DNA from: Acidaminococcaceae bacterium UBA2453
GTDB taxonomy: Bacteria; Bacillota; Negativicutes; Acidaminococcales; Acidaminococcaceae
NCBI GenBank assembly: GCA_002342505.1
Contig: DDQB01000109.1
Location: forward strand, 10,996 to 25,757
Direction of reading: 5' to 3'
Length of the DNA stretch: 14,762 nt
The translations under genes and the position numbers were made by a program. Positions 6,158 through 14,590 of this stretch are shown in pieces. The notes beneath the pieces were generated by a model. That model was not told the origin of the DNA and made no database searches. It saw nothing but the letters and a program-made list of their open reading frames with translations. Numbering within the stretch: position 1 is the stretch's first letter; each line of letters opens with the position of its first letter.

Positions 6158-7549
6158 TTATCTGCCGCCGTCTTCCGGACGCCGGGACAGATCCCTGAAT
6201 TTCGTGCAATCGTTCTTAAAGAACAGGTTGACCCGCCCTACCGGTCCGTTACGGTGCTTGGCCACAATCAGTTCGGTCACATGGGTCGGTTCTTCTTCTG
6301 CCGCTTTATAATAATCCTCCCGATACAGGAACATGACGATATCCGCATCCTGCTCCAATGAACCGGATTCACGCAAGTCAGACAGCATTGGTTTTTTCAC
6401 CTGCCGGGCTTCTACGCTGCGGCTTAACTGGGACAACGCCAGTACGGGCACGTCCAGCTCGCGGGCCAGCGCTTTCAACCCGCGGGAAATTTCCGAAACT
6501 TCCTGCTGCCGGTTATCCGAATTGCTTCGTCCCACCGTCCCCTGCATCAGCTGCAGGTAATCGATCACGACCAGGTCCAGGCCGCCTTCCGATTTCAGAC
6601 GACGGGCCTTGGAACGCATTTCCATAATAGAGATACCGGGCGTATCGTCAATAAACAGCTGGGAGCCTGCCAGCAGGTCCGACGCGACCCAAAGTCGGTT
6701 CCATACTTCCGCGCTCTCATCATCGGTCATGGTTTTTTTCCCACTGCCGGTACGCAGCAACTGGGCGTTTACATCCGCCTCTGCGCAAAGCATGCGCTGC
6801 ACCAGCTGTTCCCGGCTCATTTCCAGACTGAAAAAGGCCACGCGCTTTTTAGGTTCGTTCGGCTTTGCGCCACGTATCGCCACATTTTGGGCAATATTCA
6901 GCGCCAGCGCCGTTTTACCCATGGAAGGACGCGCCGCCAGAATAATAAAATCAGACGGATGCAGCCCGGCCGTCAGTTCATCCAGATCCTTGAACCCTGT
7001 CGCCAACCCTGTGATGGACTGGGAGCTGTCCATGACCATCTGGATATGATTCAGCGTCGCTTCCACCACTTCGTTGATGGCGGCAAAATCCTTTCCGCCC
7101 TTCCGGTTGGAAATGCTGAGGATCGTTTTTTCCGCCTTATCCATGATGTCCCGAACATCTTCAGAACCTTCATATCCCATAGCGGCAATAGCCGTTCCCC
7201 CTTCCACCAACTGGCGCAAGGTCGCTTTTTCTTCCACGATCTGGGCATGGTACTTGGCGTTGGCAGCCGTGGGCACCACATTGGCCAGTAACGTTATATA
7301 GGAAACGCCGCCCACGTCGTCCAGTTTATTCATCTTTTTCAGCTCATCTACCACCGTGACCATATCGATAGGCTCATTCTTGGAGTGCAGCGTCAGCATG
7401 GCGCTGTAGATAAGCTGATGTGCCTGCCGGTAAAAATCTTCCGGCGTCAGCCGTTCCGTAACTACTGTTACTGCATTTTTATCGATCAGCATAGCGCCGA
7501 TCACAGATTGTTCCGCTTCTATATTCTGCGGCGGCACTCTGTCCTGCAT
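6158..7549 (-). CDS. dnaB: Replicative DNA helicase DnaB
   Basis: A 463-residue hexameric helicase that unwinds DNA at the replication fork (named DnaC in Bacillus). The N-terminal primase-interacting helical domain covers about 1-150 and the RecA-like motor about 180-455. Walker A is ARPSMGKTA (206-214), the following SLEMS is at 241-245, Walker B VVIDYLQL at 327-334 and KHRNGP with the likely arginine finger at 431-436. No intein interrupts the motor domain. The ATG at 7549 is preferred: it has AGGGGA upstream and gives the usual MQDRVPPQNIEAEQS start. A GTG ten codons earlier (7579) is also open. It lies 106 nt after rplI, as in many Firmicutes. Confidence 0.97.
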   Translation of the reverse strand: MQDRVPPQNIEAEQSVIGAMLIDKNAVTVVTERLTPEDFYRQAHQLIYSAMLTLHSKNEPIDMVTVVDELKKMNKLDDVGGVSYITLLANVVPTAANAKYHAQIVEEKATLRQLVEGGTAIAAMGYEGSEDVRDIMDKAEKTILSISNRKGGKDFAAINEVVEATLNHIQMVMDSSQSITGLATGFKDLDELTAGLHPSDFIILAARPSMGKTALALNIAQNVAIRGAKPNEPKKRVAFFSLEMSREQLVQRMLCAEADVNAQLLRTGSGKKTMTDDESAEVWNRLWVASDLLAGSQLFIDDTPGISIMEMRSKARRLKSEGGLDLVVIDYLQLMQGTVGRSNSDNRQQEVSEISRGLKALARELDVPVLALSQLSRSVEARQVKKPMLSDLRESGSLEQDADIVMFLYREDYYKAAEEEPTHVTELIVAKHRNGPVGRVNLFFKNDCTKFRDLSRRPEDGGR

Positions 7550-7655
7550 CCTAATCCCCTGCTTCAACTTCCCGGACACTGTCCCTTACTGTAAACCCGC
7601 AATCAATTCCGCTGGCCGCGCTCAGATCCCGCCCCGGGCTTCACGCCACAAAAAA

Positions 7656-8108
7656 TCACTCTGCGTCCGTTTCCACGATCACATTGAACTTGGCTGAAAT
7701 TTCCGGATGCAGTTTTGCCACCGCCGTATAGGAACCCGGCAGTTTCACCGTCTGGTCCAGTTCGATCTTGCGGCGGTCCACTTCCAGCCCGGTCTGTTTG
7801 ATCAGGGCTTCCGCCACGTCTTTAGACGTTACAGCGCCAAACAGTTTGCCGTTGGCGCCGACTTTCAATTTCAGTTTCACCGTCACTTTTTCCACCTGGG
7901 AAGCCAGCATCACTGCTTCATCTTTACGCTGGGCCGCCCGGTGCGCCGCCACTTTTTTATCCTGCAGCGCCTGGTTCATATTCACGGTGGTAGCTTCTTT
8001 TGCCAGTTTGCGCGGAATCAGGTAATTACGGCCATACCCTTCCGCAGTTTCCACAATATCTCCTTTTTTACCTAAATTTTTTACATCACTCAGTAAGATT
8101 ACTTTCAT
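7656..8108 (-). CDS. rplI: 50S ribosomal protein L9
   Basis: A 150-residue ribosomal protein binding 23S rRNA, with the two-lobed form of the family. The N-terminal lobe holds MKVILLSDVKNLGKKGD and GYGRNYLIPRKLA (24-36), a long charged helix follows at about 40-75, and the C-terminal lobe runs from about 80 to 150. Length is normal. The ATG lies inside the end of gdpP (23-nt overlap), with its GGAG site within the gdpP coding sequence, which points to translational coupling. The gdpP-rplI-dnaB order is common in Firmicutes. Confidence 0.97.
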   Translation of the reverse strand: MKVILLSDVKNLGKKGDIVETAEGYGRNYLIPRKLAKEATTVNMNQALQDKKVAAHRAAQRKDEAVMLASQVEKVTVKLKLKVGANGKLFGAVTSKDVAEALIKQTGLEVDRRKIELDQTVKLPGSYTAVAKLHPEISAKFNVIVETDAE

Positions 8109-10176
8109 TTTTTTCTTTCTCCTCTACTTCGTCAAATTGTTTTTTCGTCAGCTCTATGATCTGCTGCTTCACTTCATCCGCATCGGCGTTCTGGATCTGC
8201 ACGCCGGCCACCGTCTGATGGCCGCCGCCACCCAGCTCTTCCATGATGACCTGTACATTGATACTGCCGTCGCTGCGGGCGCTGACATTCACGCAGCCGT
8301 CTGTGCAGGCGGATATTACAACGCCCACAGAAATTTCCGTAATATTGATCAGGGCGTCTGCAGCCTGCGCCGCCAGAATAGAAGTCTCGCTGCTGTTCTC
8401 CACATTCCGGTTGACGGAAATTGCGAGATGGGGCAGCGGAGTTTCCGCTTCCGCAATCAGCCGGTACCGTTCCCGGTACGATTCCAGATCGTCCTTGAAC
8501 AACTGCCGTACCAGCACCGGATCCGCGCCGGAAGTCCGCAGAAGCGCCGCCGCTTCAAAAGTACGGGCGCCCGTCTGCACGTTAAAGTTCTTGGTGTCCA
8601 CCACCAGGCCGCTGTACAGCGCCGTCGCTTCCCCTTTGGTAAATTCCAGCTTATCGTCAAAATATCCCGTCAGCTCTGTCACCAGCTCGCTGGTGGAGGA
8701 AGAAGACGGCTCCATATATTTCAGGATCGTATTCTGGATCATATCTTCCGCCCTGCGGTGATGATCGATGATGATCCGGTTCTGGGGAATAGCCTCCAGC
8801 ACTTTCTGGCTGGCGCACAAGGCCGCCCGGTGATGATCCACCAGTATCAGCAGGCTCTTGGGCGTAATCTCTGCCAGGGCATCCTCTTCATGCAAAAACA
8901 TGCCCTCGTACTGCTTGTCTTCTTCCGAAATATTCAGTTCGCTGTTGAACACAAGGGATTTCAGCTTCTGCAGCGAAGTACTTCTATCGCTCACAACAAT
9001 AAAGGTCGGTTTTTTCAGGGACAGCCCCAGTTTCGCCACGCCAACAGCGCTGCCGATGGCATCGTAATCTTCGTTGGCATGTCCCATAACAAAAATTTTT
9101 TCGGCTTCTTCCATATTTTTCCGGATATTATGGGCCACGATACGAGCCCGCACCCGGGTGCTTTTAGCCGTAACTGCGTTGGTGCCGCCAAAATACTGCA
9201 GCTGTTTATCTATTTCCACCACGGCCTGGTCGCCGCCGCGGCCAAGCGCCACATCCAACGCCTTGGCGGCGTGCATACTGACTTCCTCAAGTGTTTCTCC
9301 ATCCTTGGAAATGCCGATGCTGAGCGTCGGGGAAATTTTGTTTCCCTGCCGAATCTCGCGCACCTTATCCAGAACGGTAAATTTTTCTTCTATCGCCTTC
9401 TGCAGGTTCTTATAATTGAACCCGACCACTACATTTTCCTTGTTGGCCCGTACGATGAAACCCTGCAGCGACTCCACCCACTTGTTGATGATATCGCCGA
9501 TCTCCCCGTTCAGATTGGCGCTGGCGCTTTCGCTCATCCCCTTGATGACGTCCTCGTAATTATCAAAACGCACATAGGCCAGGCATACCCGTTCTTCTGC
9601 AAATTTTTGCTTCAGCTGTTCCCATTCGGTCACATCGGTCAGATACAGCATCAGGCTTTCGCCGCCCGTGCTTTCGCTGTTTTTCTTCCAGACGCTGCTG
9701 TTCTGCCGCGATACGCTGAAATATTTCATCAGGTAGTACCGGTTTTTCATTTTTATGACCTTGCTGTCATCCTTCACACACATGGTCTCAAAAGAATTTT
9801 CCGGAAGAGGAAGCAACTCTTCCGGGCGCTTTCCCTCCATGGATTTTAATCCGGTCATCTGCTGGAACTTTTCATTTTTCCACTGCAGTTTCCCCTCCCC
9901 GGAAAAAACTGCCATACCCACATCCAGATTTTTGGTAGAAAAATGGACCGTCTTTTCGATATTGCGGATCACATCATCCAGATAGCCGGTCAGCAGCAGC
10001 CGTTTGCTCTGATGGGCCCGACGGGCAAACCAGATCACCGCAATGACCAATGCAACCCCCACCGGAATCAGATAAGGCTGGAATGTGCAAATGACGGTTA
10101 CCAGCAGGACGATCACCAATACATACACAAAGACCTCTTTCCAGCCGGAAAACAGATTCCTATTCATAAACAACAT
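8086..10176 (-). CDS. gdpP: Cyclic-di-AMP phosphodiesterase GdpP (DHH family)
   Basis: A 696-residue membrane-bound enzyme of the GdpP/YybT family, which hydrolyses cyclic di-AMP and so affects potassium balance, cell-wall stress and beta-lactam tolerance. Two membrane helices (about 14-31 and 33-50) come first, then a PAS-like domain (about 80-185), a degenerate GGDEF domain (about 195-325, ending LGRGGDQAVVE) without a usable GGDEF active site, and the DHH/DHHA1 phosphoesterase. Metal-binding motifs are GHANEDYDAIG (365-375), VDHHR (446-450), DHH (471-473), VVDTKN (525-530) and GGGGH (649-653). The first of the two DHH-like motifs reads VDHHRA where I would expect roughly VDTHRP. The ATG at 10176 has GGGGTGG upstream; one at 10167 is possible. 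The 3' end overlaps rplI. Confidence 0.95.
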   Translation of the reverse strand: MLFMNRNLFSGWKEVFVYVLVIVLLVTVICTFQPYLIPVGVALVIAVIWFARRAHQSKRLLLTGYLDDVIRNIEKTVHFSTKNLDVGMAVFSGEGKLQWKNEKFQQMTGLKSMEGKRPEELLPLPENSFETMCVKDDSKVIKMKNRYYLMKYFSVSRQNSSVWKKNSESTGGESLMLYLTDVTEWEQLKQKFAEERVCLAYVRFDNYEDVIKGMSESASANLNGEIGDIINKWVESLQGFIVRANKENVVVGFNYKNLQKAIEEKFTVLDKVREIRQGNKISPTLSIGISKDGETLEEVSMHAAKALDVALGRGGDQAVVEIDKQLQYFGGTNAVTAKSTRVRARIVAHNIRKNMEEAEKIFVMGHANEDYDAIGSAVGVAKLGLSLKKPTFIVVSDRSTSLQKLKSLVFNSELNISEEDKQYEGMFLHEEDALAEITPKSLLILVDHHRAALCASQKVLEAIPQNRIIIDHHRRAEDMIQNTILKYMEPSSSSTSELVTELTGYFDDKLEFTKGEATALYSGLVVDTKNFNVQTGARTFEAAALLRTSGADPVLVRQLFKDDLESYRERYRLIAEAETPLPHLAISVNRNVENSSETSILAAQAADALINITEISVGVVISACTDGCVNVSARSDGSINVQVIMEELGGGGHQTVAGVQIQNADADEVKQQIIELTKKQFDEVEEKEKNESNLTE

Positions 10177-10256
10177 AACACCACCCCAACATTTCCTGCT
10201 TCAGGAACCCTGAATTAAAATTGCCGGCGCCACCGCCAGATAAAACAGGATTCCCC

Positions 10257-11249
10257 TTACTTCGTTTTCCGCCCCTTCTCTGCCGCATATTTTTTAGCGC
10301 GCAGCTTGCGGGCGTCAAATAAAATATCGTAGCCTCCTATATAGGTCACTATCAGGCCAAACAGGGAGATGAACATGGACACCGGGATGATGACCTTCAT
10401 CCAGCCTGTCGGCTTGCCATGGGTCTTAAGATACCAGTAAATAAACACCAGTCCCTGGATCATCAGCAGCATGCTGCAGATAGCCCAGATGTTGGCCGCC
10501 AGCGTGAACACGATATGGGTCCGGTCGCTCTGGAAATACTGGATTCCAAAAAGCGAAACCACATAGGCCAGCGCCACTGCCGGCGGAAACGACCACTCCT
10601 CCGTCGGCGGGAACTCCGGAAATGTTTCGCCGGTATGGGCCAGGATCCTGCGGGCAGCCCAGTAATTGATCATGACCAGAATCGGCGCCATCAGCAACAT
10701 GGCTCCCGGCAGGATGATCTTGATCATGGATACCATTTCCGTCATCTGCGCCGTAAAGGCCGCGGACTGTTCCGGCGTCATGTTGCCCGTATTGAACGAG
10801 GACGCGATCTGCGGGATCGCGTTATCCAGCGACTGGAACATCATATCGATAGGATGGATCCCCATCACATACAGGGCCAGCAGCAAGTTGATCCCGATAC
10901 TTGCCAGCGCGCCGATGGACGCATAGGCCAGCAGCTTTTTTGCAGGCAGATGCCGGTGCATGCATTCTCCCAGCACAATACCCATGACCCCATATACGCC
11001 GATATAAAACAACGCGTGGATGGGATTCACCAGCATGGCCACCAGCACCGTGGAGACCACGCCGGACATGATGCTCCAGCGAAGCCCGTTGCGCATGCCG
11101 CAGACAACTAACGGCAGAGGCATGATCAGATTCAGTACGATCCCCATAAAGGGAACATAAGCAAACAATAAATTGAAAACAATGGCTATCGCCGCGCAGA
11201 TCGCGCTTTCCACCATAGCCGAAGTTTTTCTGCGATATGTAAACGCCAC
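10257..11249 (-). CDS. DUF2232 (YybS-like) multi-spanning membrane protein
   Basis: About 330 residues, mostly hydrophobic, with roughly eight predicted membrane segments and a basic C-terminal tail (KLRAKKYAAEKGRKTK). It resembles the YybS/DUF2232 family, whose fold recalls S components of vitamin transporters but whose role is not settled. A GTG start at 11249 is chosen because GGAGG lies exactly 5 nt upstream and translation then begins MAFTYRRKTSAMVES, just before the first membrane helix. The longer open frame up to 11315 would add 22 residues without a comparable site. It is the first gene of the minus-strand cluster and lies 80 nt before gdpP, the same neighbours as in Bacillus (yybS-yybT). 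Confidence 0.85.
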   Translation of the reverse strand: MAFTYRRKTSAMVESAICAAIAIVFNLLFAYVPFMGIVLNLIMPLPLVVCGMRNGLRWSIMSGVVSTVLVAMLVNPIHALFYIGVYGVMGIVLGECMHRHLPAKKLLAYASIGALASIGINLLLALYVMGIHPIDMMFQSLDNAIPQIASSFNTGNMTPEQSAAFTAQMTEMVSMIKIILPGAMLLMAPILVMINYWAARRILAHTGETFPEFPPTEEWSFPPAVALAYVVSLFGIQYFQSDRTHIVFTLAANIWAICSMLLMIQGLVFIYWYLKTHGKPTGWMKVIIPVSMFISLFGLIVTYIGGYDILFDARKLRAKKYAAEKGRKTK

Positions 11250-11380
11250 AACTTCCTCCAGCGGAACCATTCCGCAACCGATTTTTACAGAAACCGCTGT
11301 CCCGCGCGTCTGCACGCCCGTCGGCGCCGACTCATCACATCCGTCTTTCGTAACAGAAACACATACACAGCGTACATTAT

Positions 11381-11409
11381 ATTTTACACCAAATCAGGGA
11401 ATTTGGCAA
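11381..11409 (-). promoter_or_regulatory. Promoter of the DUF2232-gdpP-rplI-dnaB cluster
   Basis: On the minus strand TTGCCA (11409-11404) and TAAAAT (11386-11381) are 17 nt apart, close to consensus. Transcription would start near 11374, leaving a leader of about 125 nt in which I see no conserved RNA element. An inverted repeat CCAAAT-N6-ATTTGG (11389-11406) fills the spacer and reaches into the -35 box. Confidence 0.75.
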
Positions 11410-11473
11410 AACTACCGATTTCCACACAGCACACGGCTAAAAAAGCAACGCCGCCCGTAACGGGACCGGCCGG

Positions 11474-11518
11474 AAAAAGAAAATGCTGAAGCCGGACCTT
11501 TCCAGAATGGCTTCAGCA
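11474..11518 (-). terminator. Intrinsic terminator after the DUF697-like gene
   Basis: TGCTGAAGCC and GGCTTCAGCA (11484-11493 and 11509-11518) form a perfect 10-bp stem. On the minus strand it is followed by TTTTCTTTTTCC. It lies about 55 nt past the stop of the upstream gene and before the promoter of the next unit. The rest of the 11250-11574 gap holds that promoter, its leader and a small CCCG-TAA-CGGG repeat near 11455. Confidence 0.85.
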
Positions 11519-11574
11519 AAAATACATTCCAAATCCATTTATTTTTGCGGAAACTGGGATAACAAAACCCCCGC

Positions 11575-12981
11575 TTACCGCAGTATCATATTCGCTTTCA
11601 GCTTCAGCCCTTCTTCCATTACCGTCAGGTTGGTAAGATGCAGCACATCCAGTACCGATTTTTTCAGGAACCGGGTCTTGCCGATCTTGCTCTCCTGCAG
11701 GGTCTTGGTGAAATCCAGCCCGATGACGCCGTTCTCGTATGTCACTTCTACGTCCTTATTCTCAATGGTCACCTTATCGAAGACCAGATCGACGATGGCC
11801 ACGATCAGCTTGTCGCCCACCGTGTTCACAACCAGCGACGCAAAATCGTTGTTGAAGATATCAAAGCCTTCCACTTTAATATGGGACACCGCTTCCTGCT
11901 GTTCCACAAAGAAGTCCAGCACGGAAAGTTTCAATTCCAGCGTGCCGTATGTATTATGCTGCAGGTTCATCCGCAGATAATCCGGCGCCTGATACCCGAT
12001 ATCCAGCAACGCAAAATCACTGCCCGCCAGCGCTTTTGTCATGTACGCCTTGATTTCGCTGTAAGGGATCACCAACTCGCCCTTGGAAAGCTGCTGCCAG
12101 TTCTGGGCGGAGATCCAGCGGTCGCTTTTGCTCTTCAGCGGATTCACGATCCGGTCATTGAAGTCTTTGATGCGCTGGGAAATGGAAGACTCCGCTTTGT
12201 CGGCCGTAGTCTTCACGCCCGCAAAGAGATCTTCCCCTTTCATATTCTTCATTTTTTCTTTTAACGCGTTTAAATCAAACTTTTTGCTTTCATCGCCCAA
12301 GGGTTCGTCCTTGCAGTCCATGCGGCTGAACGCATCCGCATTTTCCGCGCCTTCCTTCCGCGCTTTTTCAAACACTTCGCGGAAGCTGGCGATGTCTTCC
12401 GGACGCCCCGCCTTCAGCCAGGCGTTGGCCGCCTTGCCTACGCCGTACGTAATGGATACGGCCAGAGGGATCTGGATCGCGGCAATAGGGATCAGGGTAA
12501 ACACAGACTGCCCGATAAACGTTGCGCCTAATGAACCCAGCAGTCCTAACGCCGTGCCTTCGGAAATCTTCACGCCCCGCAGGTCTGCCAGCCGGGTGAT
12601 CATATATACTTCATTGGCAATCAGCGCCATGGTCCCCAACACCGGCGCCACCACCAGCACGCTGGCGCGGGCCGCGCCCCAACGGCAAAGTTTTTCTGCT
12701 TCCCATTCAGTATCAATATCTTCCAGCGGTTCGATCTCCTTCTTTTCAGAAACAGTTTCTTCCGTTTCCTCTGCAGCGCTTTCACCGGAATCTGTTTCCG
12801 GTTCCGCAGATGCGCCTTCTTTTTCGCCGGCAGTCTTCGCAGCTTCTTCCGCCTTTTCTTCCACGGCTTCCGCAGTCACGTCGATCGTTTCCGCACCGCG
12901 CGCTTCGTCCTGCAATGGTTCCTCATTGTTTTCCGCTTTTTCAGACGCATCAACTGTCTGTTTTACTTCGTTCTCATCCAT
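11575..12981 (-). CDS. Uncharacterised protein: acidic N-terminus, DUF697-like membrane domain, unknown C-terminal domain
   Basis: 468 residues in three parts. Residues 1-95 are very rich in Glu, Ala and Thr, low in hydrophobic residues and probably disordered. Residues 100-190 hold two or three hydrophobic segments (ASVLVVAPVLGTMALIANEV, 106-125, and about 145-180) with the pattern of DUF697/YcjF domains: an amphipathic start, a glycine-rich middle and ITYGVGKAANAWL near the end. Residues 195-300 are charged and helical. Residues 300-468 look beta-rich with alternating hydrophobics (KLSVLDFFVE, VEVTYENGVIGLD, GLKLKANMIL) and resemble lipid-binding or AsmA/LmeA-like folds only by eye. No GTPase motif is present, unlike many DUF697 proteins. 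The ATG at 12981 has GAGGT upstream. It is a single-gene unit with its own terminator, divergent from gluQRS. Function unknown; an envelope role is inferred from the membrane part. Confidence 0.8.
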   Translation of the reverse strand: MDENEVKQTVDASEKAENNEEPLQDEARGAETIDVTAEAVEEKAEEAAKTAGEKEGASAEPETDSGESAAEETEETVSEKKEIEPLEDIDTEWEAEKLCRWGAARASVLVVAPVLGTMALIANEVYMITRLADLRGVKISEGTALGLLGSLGATFIGQSVFTLIPIAAIQIPLAVSITYGVGKAANAWLKAGRPEDIASFREVFEKARKEGAENADAFSRMDCKDEPLGDESKKFDLNALKEKMKNMKGEDLFAGVKTTADKAESSISQRIKDFNDRIVNPLKSKSDRWISAQNWQQLSKGELVIPYSEIKAYMTKALAGSDFALLDIGYQAPDYLRMNLQHNTYGTLELKLSVLDFFVEQQEAVSHIKVEGFDIFNNDFASLVVNTVGDKLIVAIVDLVFDKVTIENKDVEVTYENGVIGLDFTKTLQESKIGKTRFLKKSVLDVLHLTNLTVMEEGLKLKANMILR

Positions 12982-13081
12982 AATCTTTTACCTCGCCCTA
13001 TTCTATGCAGCCTTCCCTGCAAAATTTACGACAGACGCCGCAGATTCCGACGACCGGTTTCAAATTTTAACCTACTCCTAT

Positions 13082-13087
13082 ATTATA
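13082..13087 (-). promoter_or_regulatory. Probable -10 box for the DUF697-like gene
   Basis: A perfect TATAAT reads on the minus strand, with a TG four nt upstream of it, about 100 nt before the ATG at 12981. The matching -35 region (ATCTTT) is poor, so the call rests on the -10 and position alone. Confidence 0.45.
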
Positions 13088-13094
13088 TACATTA

Positions 13095-13103
13095 TGCTAT
13101 AAT
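13095..13103 (+). promoter_or_regulatory. Extended -10 promoter of gluQRS
   Basis: TGCTATAAT is a perfect extended -10 element. No good -35 is present 17 nt upstream (CTCCTA), as is usual for extended -10 promoters. It gives a leader of roughly 95 nt before gluQRS, containing a hairpin TCCGA-CG-CGCA / TGCG-TT-TCGGA (13153-13179). Confidence 0.6.
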
Positions 13104-13207
13104 AAAAGATGAAATATTTATGAACTTATGAAAAAAGAGAAAGTTTTCAAAATCCGACGCGCAGCAAATGCGTTTCGGAAAAATCAAAGTGAAAAGAGAA
13201 ACAAAAT

Positions 13208-14209
13208 ATGGACAGGCAAAACGAAAATAAAATGATAACAATAAATGAAAACAAAAAAAGCGATCTCCCGTCTGTGCAGCCGCCGACAGGACGTTTCGCC
13301 CCCTCGCCCAGCGGCCGTATGCATCTGGGGAATGTTTATTCCGCACTGGCAGCCTGGCTCTGTGCAAAAAGCGCCGGCGGAAAATTTCTGCTGCGGATGG
13401 AGGATCTGGATCCAATGCGCTGCCCCAGAAAGTTTGCCGACCTGATCCTTTCGGACCTGGAATGGCTGGGCCTCACCTGGGACAATGCGGAAATTCCGTA
13501 TCAGAGTGAACGGACCGCTGTCTACGAAAATTTTTATCAGCAATTAGCCGAAAAAAATCTCATTTACCCCTGCTTCTGCAGCCGCGCCCAACTCCATGTA
13601 GCCGACGCGCCCCATGCTTCCGACGGGCGGGTGGTCTATGCCGGGACCTGCCGACATCTCACCCCGGAAGAAATCAAACAAAAAAGAAGCCGTCGCAGTC
13701 CGGCCACGCGGCTGATCCTGCCCGATACAACGATTTGTTTTACCGACGGGCATTACGGATCCCAGACATTTAATCTGGCCCGCGACTGGGGTGATATCAT
13801 CATCCGCCGCAGCGACGGCGTGTTTGCCTACCAGCTGGCGGTCACGGCAGACGACGCCCTCATGGGCGTCACACAAGTGGTACGGGGATGCGACCTGTTA
13901 AGTTCTTCTGCTCCCCAGATCTTTTTATTCCGGACCTTCGGATACGAACCTCCCTGCTATCTTCATCTGCCCCTGCTCATCACCGGGGAAGGCGCGCGCC
14001 TTGCCAAACGGGACAAAGCCGCCGACCTGGGATTTCTCCGGCAGCAATGTCCGGATCCGGAACCACTGATCGGCTACATCGCCTGGCTGCTGGGCCAGCT
14101 TCCAAAACCGGAACCGGCAACAGCCGACGATCTGCTTTCTTTCTTTGACGCAAAAAAAATTCCCGGACATGACATCGTCATTCCGGGGAACTATTGGGAA
14201 AAACTATAA
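13208..14209 (+). CDS. gluQRS: Glutamyl-Q tRNA(Asp) synthetase GluQRS
   Basis: A 333-residue paralogue of the catalytic half of glutamyl-tRNA synthetase. The family activates glutamate and attaches it to the queuosine base of tRNA(Asp) rather than to a 3' end. Class I features: GRFAPSPSGRMHLGN (28-42) with the HIGH-like HLGN, MEDLDP (64-69), and a KMSKS-like loop reduced to LAKRDK (265-270). Zinc ligands C122, C124, Y144 and C148 (CFC...YAGTC) are present. There is no anticodon-binding domain, as expected. The N-terminus is about 20 residues longer than in E. coli YadB and is polar (MDRQNENK...). The ribosome binding site is weak for both the ATG at 13208 and the one at 13232, so the start is uncertain. 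It ends 35 nt from the convergent LysM gene. Confidence 0.93.
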   Translation: MDRQNENKMITINENKKSDLPSVQPPTGRFAPSPSGRMHLGNVYSALAAWLCAKSAGGKFLLRMEDLDPMRCPRKFADLILSDLEWLGLTWDNAEIPYQSERTAVYENFYQQLAEKNLIYPCFCSRAQLHVADAPHASDGRVVYAGTCRHLTPEEIKQKRSRRSPATRLILPDTTICFTDGHYGSQTFNLARDWGDIIIRRSDGVFAYQLAVTADDALMGVTQVVRGCDLLSSSAPQIFLFRTFGYEPPCYLHLPLLITGEGARLAKRDKAADLGFLRQQCPDPEPLIGYIAWLLGQLPKPEPATADDLLSFFDAKKIPGHDIVIPGNYWEKL

Positions 14210-14244
14210 TCGTTTTCCATTTGCAAGGAAAGAACAGGGCGGTA

Positions 14245-14574
14245 TTACCGAACGGCAAGCTGCGCAGCATGGGCATTCCGCTCATTCTGTTCGGCAACCA
14301 CCTCCGTCACCGTCCGGCGAACCGGGATGACCAGCCGCTGGCCCACTGCCAGGCTGCTTCCCGTCAGATTGTTTTCCTTCTGGATCCGCAGGATCATCTC
14401 GCGAACATCCTCGTCCTTGCCGCTCCACTCCGCTGCAATATCCCAAAGAGTATCGCCGGTGTGTACGGTGATCACCTGTTTTTCAAAAATTTCCGCAGAA
14501 GCGGAGACCGTCATATATGTAAAACCGCCGCTCAGCATAGCGCCTAATACAAAAGCAACCAAAAATTTTTTCAT
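14245..14574 (-). CDS. YneA-like LysM-domain envelope protein
   Basis: 109 residues: a short N-terminal membrane anchor or signal (MKKFLVAFVLGAMLSGGFTY), a linker, one LysM peptidoglycan-binding domain at about 35-85 (ITVHTGDTLWDIAAEWSG ... LAVGQRLVIPV) and a polar tail. Size and layout match YneA, the SOS-induced protein of Bacillus that delays cell division, which is encoded beside lexA. The ATG at 14574 has GAGGTG 6 nt upstream; the frame stays open to a TTG at 14592 without such a site. Its promoter is near consensus and overlapped by GTTCGTTTG repeats and a LexA-box-like site, which fits SOS control. Other small LysM proteins have unrelated roles, so the division-inhibitor role is inferred, not seen. 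Confidence 0.85.
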   Translation of the reverse strand: MKKFLVAFVLGAMLSGGFTYMTVSASAEIFEKQVITVHTGDTLWDIAAEWSGKDEDVREMILRIQKENNLTGSSLAVGQRLVIPVRRTVTEVVAEQNERNAHAAQLAVR

Positions 14575-14590
14575 TACGTTCACCTCTTTC

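Noticed and set aside
8137..9849. A 570-codon open frame on the plus strand
   Set aside because: It is wholly antisense to gdpP, has a composition typical of a shadow frame (many His, Arg and Gln) and shows no domain.
12083..13102. A 339-codon plus-strand open frame rich in Ser, Ala and Phe
   Set aside because: It is the complement of the acidic-tailed DUF697-like gene; the low-complexity Glu/Ala codons keep the opposite strand open.
13128..13235. A 35-codon basic frame (MKKEKVFKIRRAANAF...) overlapping the gluQRS start
   Set aside because: No ribosome binding site, and it includes the leader hairpin; a leader peptide is possible but unsupported.
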